Of a stretch of DNA of 64,000 nt, positions 10,258 through 18,576 are shown piece after piece. The notes beneath the pieces are model-generated. The model was not told the origin of the DNA. It searched no databases and saw only the letters and a program-made list of their open reading frames with translations. The DNA lies in contig NZ_JAMYDV010000006.1 in NCBI RefSeq assembly GCF_024128855.1, positions 1 to 64,000 on the forward strand, given 5' to 3'. Position numbers and translations under genes: made by a program. Position 1 is the stretch's first letter, and the number at the start of each line of letters is the position of its first letter. The stretch is from Rhodovulum tesquicola (GTDB lineage: Bacteria > Pseudomonadota > Alphaproteobacteria > Rhodobacterales > Rhodobacteraceae).

Positions 10258-10279
10258 AGAATCGTGAATAATCGTGAAA
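10258..10279. promoter_or_regulatory. Direct repeat upstream of GH128 gene
   Basis: The sequence aatcgtga occurs twice at 10260-10267 and 10270-10277, one helical turn apart, about 60 bases before the GH128 start. It lies between two minus-strand genes, after the ZIP stop region. Spacing suggests tandem binding of one regulator. I know no factor that matches it. Confidence 0.35.
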
Positions 10280-10320
10280 CGGGTCTGGCACGCCTCGGGC
10301 ACGCCCTTGGGGTGCAGGGA

Positions 10321-11094
10321 TCAGCCCAGCGTCACGTCCAGCACCATCATCAGGATCAGCCCGATCGTCAGCCCAAGGGTCGCCCGGTTCTGGCGGCCAT
10401 GGCGATGGGTTTCGGGGATGATCTCGTGGCTGATGATGTAGATCATCGCCCCCGCCGCGAAGGCCAGCCCCCAGGGCAGCAGATGGGCCGAGACCGCGAC
10501 CGCCGCGGCGCCGACAGCACCGCCCAGCGGTTCCACGAGGCCCGTGGCCAGCGCGATCAGGAAAGCCGTTCCGCGCCGGTAGCCATGGGCGCGCAGCGCC
10601 AGCGCGACCGCCAGCCCCTCGGGCGCGTTCTGCAACCCGATGCCGATTGCCAGCGGCATTCCTTTGGCCAGATCGCCCGCGCCGAAGGCCACGCCCACGG
10701 CCATGCCTTCGGGGATGTTGTGGATCGTGATGGCGAAGACGAACAGCCAGATCCGGGCCAGCGCCGCGGCCTCGGCGCCCTCGCGGCCGGCGAAGAAATG
10801 TTCATGCGGCACCAATTCGTTCAGGGCCGCCACGGCCAGCGCACCCAGCGCGATGCCGCCCCCCGCGATCAGCGCCGCGATGGGGACGCTGCCATAAAGC
10901 GTCTCCGCCGCCTCGATCCCCGGCAGGATCAGCGAGAAGAACGAGGCCGACAGCATGACGCCCGCGGCAAAGCCCAGCATCGTGTCGTTGGCCCGGCGCG
11001 AGACGGTGCGACCGAACAGGACCGGCAAGGCCCCCACCCCGGTCATCAGACCTGCGGCCAGCGCGGCCAGAAAGGCGATCAGCACATCGCTCAT
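10321..11094 (-). CDS. ZIP family divalent metal transporter (ZupT-like)
   Basis: This is an inner-membrane importer for zinc and related divalent cations. From the ATG at 11094 the protein has 257 residues, the same length as E. coli ZupT. A longer frame to 11181 would run into the upstream region of divergent lldD and adds a non-conserved tail, so I reject it. The two metal-site helices are clear: HNIPEG at 125-130 and QNAPEG at 155-160. About eight membrane segments are visible, with a His/Glu-containing loop (PHEHFFAGREG) around residues 96-105. No metal-regulator site was recognised. It is monocistronic. The cation preference cannot be read from sequence. Confidence 0.88.
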   Translation of the reverse strand: MSDVLIAFLAALAAGLMTGVGALPVLFGRTVSRRANDTMLGFAAGVMLSASFFSLILPGIEAAETLYGSVPIAALIAGGGIALGALAVAALNELVPHEHFFAGREGAEAAALARIWLFVFAITIHNIPEGMAVGVAFGAGDLAKGMPLAIGIGLQNAPEGLAVALALRAHGYRRGTAFLIALATGLVEPLGGAVGAAAVAVSAHLLPWGLAFAAGAMIYIISHEIIPETHRHGRQNRATLGLTIGLILMMVLDVTLG

Positions 11095-11158
11095 GGACCC
11101 AGCTAGGCCGAAGCATGCCGCGCCCGCAAGCGCCAAGAGCGTTGCGGGCCGCCGGTCC

Positions 11159-11183
11159 GATTGGTAAATCGCCTTGACCAATC
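11159..11183. promoter_or_regulatory. Inverted repeat before lldD
   Basis: The arms gattggt (11159-11165) and accaatc (11177-11183) are perfect complements around an 11-base spacer, ending 15 bases before the lldD start. TTGGT/ACCAA half-sites are typical of GntR-family regulators such as LldR and PdhR. The spacer is longer than in the classic sites, so the assignment is only suggestive. Confidence 0.4.
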
Positions 11184-11198
11184 TCAGGGAGACGCGCG

Positions 11199-12362
11199 AT
11201 GCCCGTCATCACCACCATCGAGGACCTGCGCCGCATCTATGCCCGCCGCGCGCCGCGGATGTTCTACGATTACTGCGAATCCGGAAGCTGGACCGAGCAG
11301 ACATTCCGCGACAACGTGTCGGACTTTGCCGGGATCCGGCTGCGCCAGCGCGTCGCGGTGGACATGGAGGGGCGCTCGACCGCCTCGACCATGATCGGGC
11401 AGGACGTGGCGATGCCCGTGGCGCTGGCCCCGGTCGGGCTGACGGGGATGCAATCGGCCGATGGCGAGATCAAGGCGGCGCGCGCGGCCGAGAAATTCGG
11501 CGTGCCCTTCACGCTGTCGACGATGTCGATCTGTTCCATCGAGGATGTGGCAGCGCACACGACAAAACCCTTCTGGTTCCAGCTTTACGTCATGCGCGAC
11601 GAGGATTTCGTGGCGCGCATCCTGCAACGGGCGAAAGATGCGCGCTGTTCGGCGCTGGTGCTGACGCTGGATCTGCAAATCCTAGGCCAGCGACACAAGG
11701 ACCTGAAAAACGGGCTGTCCGCCCCGCCCAAGCCGACGCTGCGGACGATGGCGAACCTTGCCACCAAATGGGGCTGGGGGCTGGAGATGCTGGGCACCAA
11801 GCGGCGGTTCTTCGGCAATATCGTGGGCCATGCCAAGGGCGTGAGCGATGCCTCGTCGCTGACCGACTGGACGGCCGAGCAGTTCGACCCCTCGCTCGAC
11901 TGGGACAAGGTGCGCCGGCTCAAGGAGCAATGGGGTGGCAAGCTGATCCTGAAGGGCATCCTCGACGAGGAGGACGCGCGCAGGGCCGCCGATGTCGGCG
12001 CCGATGCGATCGTCGTGTCGAACCATGGCGGGCGGCAGCTGGACGGGGCGCTGTCCTCGATCCGCGCGCTGCCCGGGATCGTGCGCGCGGTCGGCGATCA
12101 GGTCGAGGTGCATTTCGACGGCGGCATCCGCTCGGGCCAGGACGTGCTCAAGGCGCTGGCGCTGGGGGCGAAGGGCACCTATATCGGCCGCGCCTTCGTC
12201 TACGGGCTGGGCGCGATGGGCGAGGCGGGCGTCACCCGCGCGCTGGAGGTGATCCACAAGGAGCTGGACACCACCATGGCGCTGTGCGGGCGCAAGTCGG
12301 TCGCGGCGCTGGACCGCGACATCCTGCTGGTGCCCGAGGATTTCGAGGGCAGATGGGCCTGA
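11199..12362 (+). CDS. lldD: FMN-dependent L-lactate dehydrogenase
   Basis: The protein has 387 residues, the usual length. It oxidises L-lactate to pyruvate with FMN and passes electrons to the respiratory chain at the inner membrane. The alpha-hydroxy-acid oxidase signature SNHGGRQLD lies at 274-282, with His276 as catalytic base and Arg279 for substrate. N-terminal FYDYCESGSWTEQTFRDN and FMN-site text APVGLTGM also fit. The start is set by GGGAG seven bases before the ATG. It is divergent from the ZIP gene and is followed by rplY after about 100 bases. Other family members (glycolate or mandelate oxidases) cannot be fully excluded, but the LldD-type pattern is strong. Confidence 0.88.
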   Translation: MPVITTIEDLRRIYARRAPRMFYDYCESGSWTEQTFRDNVSDFAGIRLRQRVAVDMEGRSTASTMIGQDVAMPVALAPVGLTGMQSADGEIKAARAAEKFGVPFTLSTMSICSIEDVAAHTTKPFWFQLYVMRDEDFVARILQRAKDARCSALVLTLDLQILGQRHKDLKNGLSAPPKPTLRTMANLATKWGWGLEMLGTKRRFFGNIVGHAKGVSDASSLTDWTAEQFDPSLDWDKVRRLKEQWGGKLILKGILDEEDARRAADVGADAIVVSNHGGRQLDGALSSIRALPGIVRAVGDQVEVHFDGGIRSGQDVLKALALGAKGTYIGRAFVYGLGAMGEAGVTRALEVIHKELDTTMALCGRKSVAALDRDILLVPEDFEGRWA

Positions 12363-12465
12363 GCGCCCGGTTTTGCCCTTCCCAATCGGCGCGGTCTCGG
12401 CTATGGGCACGGCTTCAACCGGGCATACACCCTTGGAGGATGCCCAGAACCTAGGAGAATGACCA

Positions 12466-13089
12466 ATGGCTGGTGAGATTCCGGATCTCTTCGCCACGGA
12501 ACGGACGGGGACAGGCAAGGGGGCCGCTCGTCAAGCTCGTCGTGAGCATTTCGTTCCGGGCATCGTCTATGGCGGCGGCGCAGAGCCCCTGCCGATCAAC
12601 CTGAAATACAACGAGTTGCTGAAGCGCCTGAAGGCTGGCCGCTTCCTGTCCACGCTGTTCAACCTGAAGGTCGAGGGGCATGAGGATGTGCGGGTGATCT
12701 GCCGCGGCGTTCAGCGCGACGTGGTCAAGGATCTGCCGATCCATGTCGACCTGATGCGTCTGCGCCGCACCTCGCGGATCAACCTGTTCATCCCGGTCGA
12801 GTTCGTGGGCCACGAGAAATCCCCGGGCCTGAAACGCGGCGGCGTGCTGACCGTGGTGCGTCCCGAGGTGGAACTGATGGTCACCGCGGGCGAGATCCCC
12901 GAGAAGCTGGTTATGGACCTGTCGGGTCTGAACGTGGGCGATATCGTCCACATTTCGGACGTGGCCCTGCCCGAGGGCACGCGCCCCACGATCACCGACC
13001 GCGATTTCGTGATCGCGAACATCTCGGCACCGTCGGGCCTGCGCTCGGCCGATGGCGAAGCCGAGGAGGGCGAGGGCGAGGAAGGCTGA
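12466..13089 (+). CDS. rplY: 50S ribosomal protein L25/general stress protein Ctc
   Basis: The protein has 207 residues, the long form with an N-terminal 5S-rRNA-binding L25 domain (about 1-95) and a C-terminal TL5/CTC beta domain (about 100-190). The chain ends in an acidic Glu/Gly tail. Typical text is [14 protein letters not shown] near residue 25 and [11 protein letters not shown] near 160. A good ribosome site (AGGAG) precedes the ATG. The leader contains a short inverted repeat, gggcat at 12421 and atgccc at 12440. A strong terminator follows at 13115. In many bacteria rplY is next to pth; here two small reverse genes lie between them. Confidence 0.95.
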   Translation: MAGEIPDLFATERTGTGKGAARQARREHFVPGIVYGGGAEPLPINLKYNELLKRLKAGRFLSTLFNLKVEGHEDVRVICRGVQRDVVKDLPIHVDLMRLRRTSRINLFIPVEFVGHEKSPGLKRGGVLTVVRPEVELMVTAGEIPEKLVMDLSGLNVGDIVHISDVALPEGTRPTITDRDFVIANISAPSGLRSADGEAEEGEGEEG

Positions 13090-13114
13090 CGCCTTCCCCC
13101 GTCATGGATCGGAG

Positions 13115-13138
13115 CGGGGCCCTGCGGGGCCCCGTTTT
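13115..13138 (+). terminator. Rho-independent terminator of rplY
   Basis: The arms cggggccc (13115-13122) and gggccccg (13127-13134) form an 8-bp GC stem with a 4-base loop, followed at once by TTTT. This is the best-formed plus-strand terminator in the window. Confidence 0.85.
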
Positions 13139-13158
13139 CGTTTCGGCCGTCCGCGCGC

Positions 13159-13683
13159 CTAGAACCCGTGCGGCGTGTCGGGCGTGATCGTGCCCAGCAG
13201 GCCCGGCAGGCCGGTGCAGAACCGGTGCATCCGCAGCGCGGACTCGCTGCCCGCCTCCGTGCGCACGCCATCGGGCCACCAGGTATCCAGAAGGTCGCTC
13301 TGGCTGGCCGCGTCGATCACCGGGCGCAACTGCCGGGACTCGAACTCCTCGACCCAACCGGCCTGCAACCACAATTGCTGACGCGCCCGCGACCAGGTGC
13401 CCGGCCCGTCCAGCCTGTCGAGCACGCGCCAATGCTGGGCGATCATGTCCCGCGCCCAGGCGACACAGAGAATCCCGGCCTTGAGCCGTGCGGTATCGGA
13501 AAGGTCGGGGTCATCCGCCGGGGTAGCCAGGGGCGCAAAGTCGGCCAGCGTCGCTTCGGGGTCGAAGGGGGCGTCGCCTGCCATCGCGGGCGTGCCCAGC
13601 ATCAGGGCCGCGCAAGAGCGCGGGGCGAAAGCCCGTCCCTGCCCCGCCGCAAAGCCTCGAACCACCGGAAAAGGAAATGCCAC
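13159..13683 (-). CDS. Hypothetical exported protein
   Basis: I do not recognise the family. From the GTG at 13683 the product has 174 residues and begins with a plausible signal peptide ending near LMLGTPAMAG (cleavage about residue 35). The mature part is rich in Trp and acidic residues: CVAWARDMIAQHWRVLDRLD, WLQAGWVEEFESRQL and WWPDGVRTEAGSE. Two Cys are present in the mature chain (CVAW and RFCTG), possibly one disulphide. Upstream the frame stays open to 13767 but without export features. The start is uncertain and no clear ribosome site was seen. It is convergent with rplY. Confidence 0.6.
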   Translation of the reverse strand: MAFPFPVVRGFAAGQGRAFAPRSCAALMLGTPAMAGDAPFDPEATLADFAPLATPADDPDLSDTARLKAGILCVAWARDMIAQHWRVLDRLDGPGTWSRARQQLWLQAGWVEEFESRQLRPVIDAASQSDLLDTWWPDGVRTEAGSESALRMHRFCTGLPGLLGTITPDTPHGF

Positions 13684-13830
13684 ATGCGCGTCGCCTCGCT
13701 TTTCCACGAGACTAGGGGCGGCGGGGTTTCCAATTCCTTGTCCCGGCGCACGCGCGCAACGCGGCAACGGCTCAACTGCCCGACTTAAAGGCGTTTGCCG
13801 CCGAAATGCGCAGAAAAGGCGCGGAGGACG

Positions 13831-14142
13831 TCAGGCCAGATGCTGCACCGACTCGAACAGCTCCAACTCTGGCGGCTCGACATACAGATCGGACGGCCCC
13901 TTGGCCCCCTTGTGCGCGGCGCGGAAAGCCTCGGATTTCGTCCAGGCGGAAAACGCGGCCTCGCTGTCCCAGAAGGTATGCGAGGCGTAAAGGCGATAGC
14001 CGTCCTTTGCGGGGCCCTTCAGCAGATGGAAGGCGACGAAGCCCGGCACGGATTTCAGATGGCTGTCACGGCTCTTCCAGACCGTCTCGAACGCCTCTTC
14101 CCTGCCCGGTTTCACCTTGAAACGGTTCATCGTCAGATACAT
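13831..14142 (-). CDS. ABM-domain monooxygenase-like protein
   Basis: The protein has 103 residues. The start at 14142 is fixed by GGGAGG eight bases upstream. It is a single antibiotic-biosynthesis-monooxygenase (dimeric ferredoxin-like) domain: FKVKPGREEAFETVWKSR, then LKSVPGFVAFHLLKG and YASHTFWDSEAAFSAWTKSE. This layout resembles HmoA/IsdG-like haem-degrading monooxygenases, with His59 region and Trp present. Haem degradation is possible, but many members have other or unknown roles. It is divergent from pth. Confidence 0.78.
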   Translation of the reverse strand: MYLTMNRFKVKPGREEAFETVWKSRDSHLKSVPGFVAFHLLKGPAKDGYRLYASHTFWDSEAAFSAWTKSEAFRAAHKGAKGPSDLYVEPPELELFESVQHLA

Positions 14143-14227
14143 TGCGCGTGCCTCCCGGTCTTGCCGCTCTGGAATCCGCGGCCAGTTCACGGCATCAAGG
14201 GCAAAGGTTCAAGCAGGGAGAGCGCGC

Positions 14228-14908
14228 ATGCGCCTGTTCGTGGGGCTCGGCAATCCGGGCGCGAAATATGCAGGCAACCGGCACAATATCGGCTTCATGG
14301 CCGTGGACCGGATCGCCGCCGATCACGGGTTCGCTCCCTGGCGGGCCAAGTTCCTGGGCCAGATGGCCGAGGGGCGGCTGGGGAACGAAAAGGTCGTGCT
14401 GCTGAAGCCCGAGACCTACATGAACCGCTCGGGCGATTCGGTGCAGGCGGCGGTGCAGTTCTACAAGCTGACCCCGGCCGATCTGACCGTGTTCCATGAC
14501 GAACTGGACCTTGCGCCCGGCAAATGCCGGCTCAAGCAGGGCGGCGGGCATGCGGGGCATAACGGGCTGCGCTCGATCCAGGCCCATATCGGGCCGGATT
14601 TCGAGAGGGTCCGGCTGGGCATCGGGCATCCGGGCCACAAGGACCGGGTTTCGGCCTATGTTCTCAGCGATTTCGCCAAGGCCGACCAGGACTGGCTGGA
14701 TGACCTGATGCGCGGGATTTCCGAAGGCGCGGTGGTGCTGGCCGAGGGCGACGGCGCGCGGTTCCTGAACGCCGTCGCGCTGCGCACCGCCCCGCCGCGC
14801 AATGCAGGGCGCGAGGCCGAACAACAGCCCGCGCCGATCAGGGCCGCAGAGCCCGCGCCCGAAGACGGCCGCTCGGCGTTGCAGAAACTGGTGGACCGCT
14901 TCAGATAG
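14228..14908 (+). CDS. pth: Peptidyl-tRNA hydrolase
   Basis: The protein has 226 residues. It releases tRNA from peptidyl-tRNAs that drop off ribosomes. The signature GLGNPGAKYAGNRHNIGF is at residues 6-23, with catalytic His19. Asn66 lies in ETYMNRSG and Asp91 in FHDELDL. GGGHAGHNGLRSI follows. The C-terminal ~35 residues after the core are a low-complexity Pro/Ala/Glu tail (REAEQQPAPIRAAEPAPED) ending in a basic helix, longer than in E. coli. GGGAG precedes the ATG by seven bases. The DUF2237 gene starts 10 bases after the stop, so they are probably co-transcribed. Confidence 0.96.
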   Translation: MRLFVGLGNPGAKYAGNRHNIGFMAVDRIAADHGFAPWRAKFLGQMAEGRLGNEKVVLLKPETYMNRSGDSVQAAVQFYKLTPADLTVFHDELDLAPGKCRLKQGGGHAGHNGLRSIQAHIGPDFERVRLGIGHPGHKDRVSAYVLSDFAKADQDWLDDLMRGISEGAVVLAEGDGARFLNAVALRTAPPRNAGREAEQQPAPIRAAEPAPEDGRSALQKLVDRFR

Positions 14909-14918
14909 GAGAAGGACG

Positions 14919-15296
14919 ATGGCGAACCAAAGGGCCGCTTCGGTCAACGTTCTGGGCGAGCCGCTGGCCCCCTGTTCATCGACGCCGCTGACCGGGTTCT
15001 ATCGCAACGGCTGCTGCGACACCGGCCCCGAGGACCGCGGCAGCCACACCGTCTGCGCGGTGATGACCGCCGAATTCCTGGCCTATTCGAAATATGTCGG
15101 CAACGACCTGTCGACCCCGCGCCCGGAATGGGGGTTTCCGGGGCTGAAACCGGGCGACCGCTGGTGCCTGTGCGCGGGCCGTTTTCTTCAGGCCCATGAC
15201 GAGGGCTGCGCGCCGCGGGTCGATCTGGCGGCCACGCATGAGGCGGCGCTGGAGATCGTGCCGCTGGACGTCCTGGAACGCCACGCCCTGCCCTGA
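14919..15296 (+). CDS. DUF2237 family protein
   Basis: The protein has 125 residues. It is conserved in bacteria but has no known function. It matches DUF2237 by NVLGEPLAPCSSTPLTGFYR, the CCDTG motif, HTVCAVMTAEFLAYSKYVGN and PGDRWCLCAGRF. Six Cys in small motifs (CCDTG, VCAV, WCLC and EGCAP) suggest metal binding or redox sensitivity; this is inference. The ribosome site AGGAGAAGG directly follows the pth stop. It is convergent with trpB. Confidence 0.85.
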   Translation: MANQRAASVNVLGEPLAPCSSTPLTGFYRNGCCDTGPEDRGSHTVCAVMTAEFLAYSKYVGNDLSTPRPEWGFPGLKPGDRWCLCAGRFLQAHDEGCAPRVDLAATHEAALEIVPLDVLERHALP

Positions 15297-15306
15297 TCCC
15301 GCGCCT

Positions 15307-16536
<1,230 letters not shown>

Positions 16537-16627
16537 CTCGCGCGCTCCTCCTCGGTCGAGCCCTGTCTATCGCGTGTCCCCGACGCGGTAAAGCCAGCCC
16601 CTTGCCGGTCGCGCGGGGGCCGGGCCG

Positions 16628-16966
16628 TCACCGCTCGGTGCAGAAGATGCGGGTGAAGGCCCCGATACAGGTGGCGCTATCGGTGTCACCCAGCCGGACC
16701 TCGGCGCGCGAGAACAGCACCTTGTCCTCGTAGTCCAGCGCGATCAGCGAGCGGATCAGTTGCGCGCATTGCGTCCGGCCCAGCTTGCAGGTGGCCAGCA
16801 GGATCGCCTCGACCGGATCGGCCGCCGCCTCGGGATCGGCAGCGTCGATCCGCGCCAGAAGCCGGGCTTCGAGCGCGGCCTCGAAATCAGCCTCTGTCGG
16901 CTTGGTGAAGGCCATGACCAGCGCGCCAAGCGCCAGCACCGCGATCAGTCCGGCAAGCCCCTTCAT
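16628..16966 (-). CDS. Small exported or membrane-anchored hypothetical protein
   Basis: The protein has 112 residues. An N-terminal hydrophobic segment ([19 protein letters not shown], residues 2-20) is followed by [20 protein letters not shown], which resembles DUF4359-type proteins, though I hold this loosely. Three mature Cys ([10 protein letters not shown] and one in TCIGAF) plus a terminal FCTER suggest disulphides in the periplasm. The ATG overlaps the trpF stop by four bases (ATGA), so the gene is translationally coupled to trpF. A role in tryptophan synthesis is not suggested by the sequence. Confidence 0.72.
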   Translation of the reverse strand: MKGLAGLIAVLALGALVMAFTKPTEADFEAALEARLLARIDAADPEAAADPVEAILLATCKLGRTQCAQLIRSLIALDYEDKVLFSRAEVRLGDTDSATCIGAFTRIFCTER

Positions 16967-17619
16967 TGCGTCTCCTCCCCGCGCGCGGCCGCGATGAACC
17001 GCGCGATCAGCGCCGCATCCTTGACCCCCGGCGCGGATTCCACGCCGGAGGACACATCCACCTGCCGCGCCCCGGTCAGCCGGATCGCCTCGGCCACATT
17101 GTCGGGCGTCAGTCCGCCCGCCAGCATCCAGGGCACCGGCCAGCGCCGGTTCGCGATCAGCCGCCAGTCGAAGGACAGCCCGTTGCCGCCGGGCAGCGCG
17201 GCGTCCCTGGGCGGCTTGGCATCCACCAGAAGCTGGTCAGCCACCCGGGCGTATTCGGTGAGACCGGGCAGATCGCCCTCGTCTGCCACGCCCACCGCCT
17301 TCATCACCGGCAGGCCGAATCGCGCGCGGATCTCGGCCACGCGGTCGGGGCTTTCATGGCCGTGCAGTTGCAGCATGTCGATCGGCACCCGGTCGAGGAT
17401 CGCCGCCAGCGTTGCGTCCTCGGCATCGACCGTCAGCGCCACCTTGGCGATCCCGGGCGGCACCTCGCAGGCCAGGGCGCGGGCGGCCTCCGTCCCGAGA
17501 TTGCGGGGCGATTTCGCGAAGAAGACGAAGCCAAGATAGGACGCACGCGCGGCAACGGCGGCCGTCACGGCCGCTGGCTGCGTCACACCACAGATCTTGA
17601 CCCTGACATCGGACGCCAT
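16963..17619 (-). CDS. trpF: Phosphoribosylanthranilate isomerase
   Basis: The protein has 218 residues and a TIM-barrel fold. It catalyses the Amadori rearrangement of PRA in tryptophan synthesis. The start matches the family with [12 protein letters not shown]; Cys at about residue 11 is the general base. [12 protein letters not shown] is the typical central motif, and Asp in LLVDAKPP is the likely acid. [10 protein letters not shown] and [15 protein letters not shown] at the C-terminus bind phosphate. It follows lapA-like by eight bases. Together with ihfB, lapA-like, the small gene and trpB it forms a minus-strand run. Confidence 0.96.
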   Translation of the reverse strand: MASDVRVKICGVTQPAAVTAAVAARASYLGFVFFAKSPRNLGTEAARALACEVPPGIAKVALTVDAEDATLAAILDRVPIDMLQLHGHESPDRVAEIRARFGLPVMKAVGVADEGDLPGLTEYARVADQLLVDAKPPRDAALPGGNGLSFDWRLIANRRWPVPWMLAGGLTPDNVAEAIRLTGARQVDVSSGVESAPGVKDAALIARFIAAARGEETQ

Positions 17620-17627
17620 GGCGTCGT

Positions 17628-17993
17628 CTAGCCGGTCTTGCCGTCCGTCTCAAGCAGCGCGAGGATCTCGTCGCGGCCTTCGGTCCTGTGCTTGTCGGCC
17701 TTGACCTTGTCGAGTTCGCGCTTGAGCTTGGCCGCCTCGCGGCGCTGACGGCTGGCCTGCGCGCGGTACTTGCTCTCGCGCAGCCACTCCCAGAAGAAGC
17801 CGAGCAGCGCGCCGACCAGGATCCCGCCGAACCCGACGACATAAAGCGGCAGTTCGATCGACCAGGCGATTCCCGAAAAACTGGCCAGTTCGTCAGGCAG
17901 CAGGTTCAGCGTCACATCCTGACGGTTCGCCATGGCGACCACCACAAGGCAGATCGCGAGCAGCAGCAGAAAGAGATAGCGAATGGCGCGCAT
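17628..17993 (-). CDS. LapA-domain (DUF1049) membrane protein
   Basis: The protein has 121 residues. Two membrane helices (about 5-22 and 50-72) flank a short periplasmic loop with the typical [12 protein letters not shown] basic, charged cytoplasmic coiled coil follows ([20 protein letters not shown]). This is the lipopolysaccharide assembly protein A domain layout. In enterobacteria LapA works with LapB in LPS homeostasis; no lapB is visible here. It lies 13 bases after ihfB, an arrangement also common in gamma-proteobacteria. Confidence 0.85.
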   Translation of the reverse strand: MRAIRYLFLLLLAICLVVVAMANRQDVTLNLLPDELASFSGIAWSIELPLYVVGFGGILVGALLGFFWEWLRESKYRAQASRQRREAAKLKRELDKVKADKHRTEGRDEILALLETDGKTG

Positions 17994-18006
17994 GGTCAGA
18001 CCCGAA

Positions 18007-18288
18007 TTACTTCCCGTTCAGGCGATCGCGTAGCAGCTTCCCGGTCTTGAAGAAAGGCACGTATTTCTCGGACACGTCCACCGACTCGCCGGTGCGCGGG
18101 TTGCGCCCGGTGCGCGCGTCGCGCTTCTTGACCGAGAACGCGCCGAAACCGCGCAATTCCACCCGGTCGCCGCGTGCCATGGCCGCGATGATTTCTTCGA
18201 AAACGGTGTTAACAATTCGTTCGACGTCGCGCTGGTAGAGATGCGGGTTCTCGTCGGCAATCTTCTGGATCAATTCAGATCGGATCAT
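18007..18288 (-). CDS. ihfB: Integration host factor beta subunit
   Basis: The protein has 93 residues, the usual IHF-beta size. It pairs with IHF-alpha to bend DNA. The start [17 protein letters not shown] fits the family exactly, so the longer open frame to 18555 is rejected. The DNA-binding arm is [20 protein letters not shown], with NPRTGE containing the intercalating proline. The C-terminus is [17 protein letters not shown]. It heads the run ihfB-lapA-trpF. About 230 bases separate it from the rpsA terminator, and its promoter should lie there. Confidence 0.96.
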   Translation of the reverse strand: MIRSELIQKIADENPHLYQRDVERIVNTVFEEIIAAMARGDRVELRGFGAFSVKKRDARTGRNPRTGESVDVSEKYVPFFKTGKLLRDRLNGK

Positions 18289-18515
18289 CGCTATGTCGTC
18301 CCCGTTTTTCGCCCTTCTGGCCTGCGCGGCCGGGGCTTGCGGACTATAGGCATGTTTTGCCCCCCAGAGAAACAGAAAGCCTTTGAAAACCGGGGGAGAA
18401 GCGGCGGAAAGCCGCGTCGGAGGGGGGCGCGGCCGGCGGTTTGCCATCGGACGGGCGGGCCGGCGCCCCGGCGGGGACATCGCGCGCCGGGGCTCGCGAA
18501 TTCGTGATTCGGGGA

Positions 18516-18546
18516 ACGGAAAACGGCCCCGCACCTGCATGCGGGG
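18516..18546 (-). terminator. Rho-independent terminator of rpsA
   Basis: Read on the minus strand, ggccccgca and tgcggggcc (18546-18538 and 18531-18523) pair in a 9-bp stem with a 6-base loop, followed by GTTTTCC. It lies 31 bases after the rpsA stop. Confidence 0.8.
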
Positions 18547-18576
18547 CCGCGCCATGTCCGGCAGGGCCGGGTTGTC

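Noticed and set aside
18289-18515. Longer ihfB frame reaching back to 18555
   Set aside because: The IHF-beta family start at 18288 is exact. The extension is Arg/Pro-rich and overlaps the rpsA terminator.
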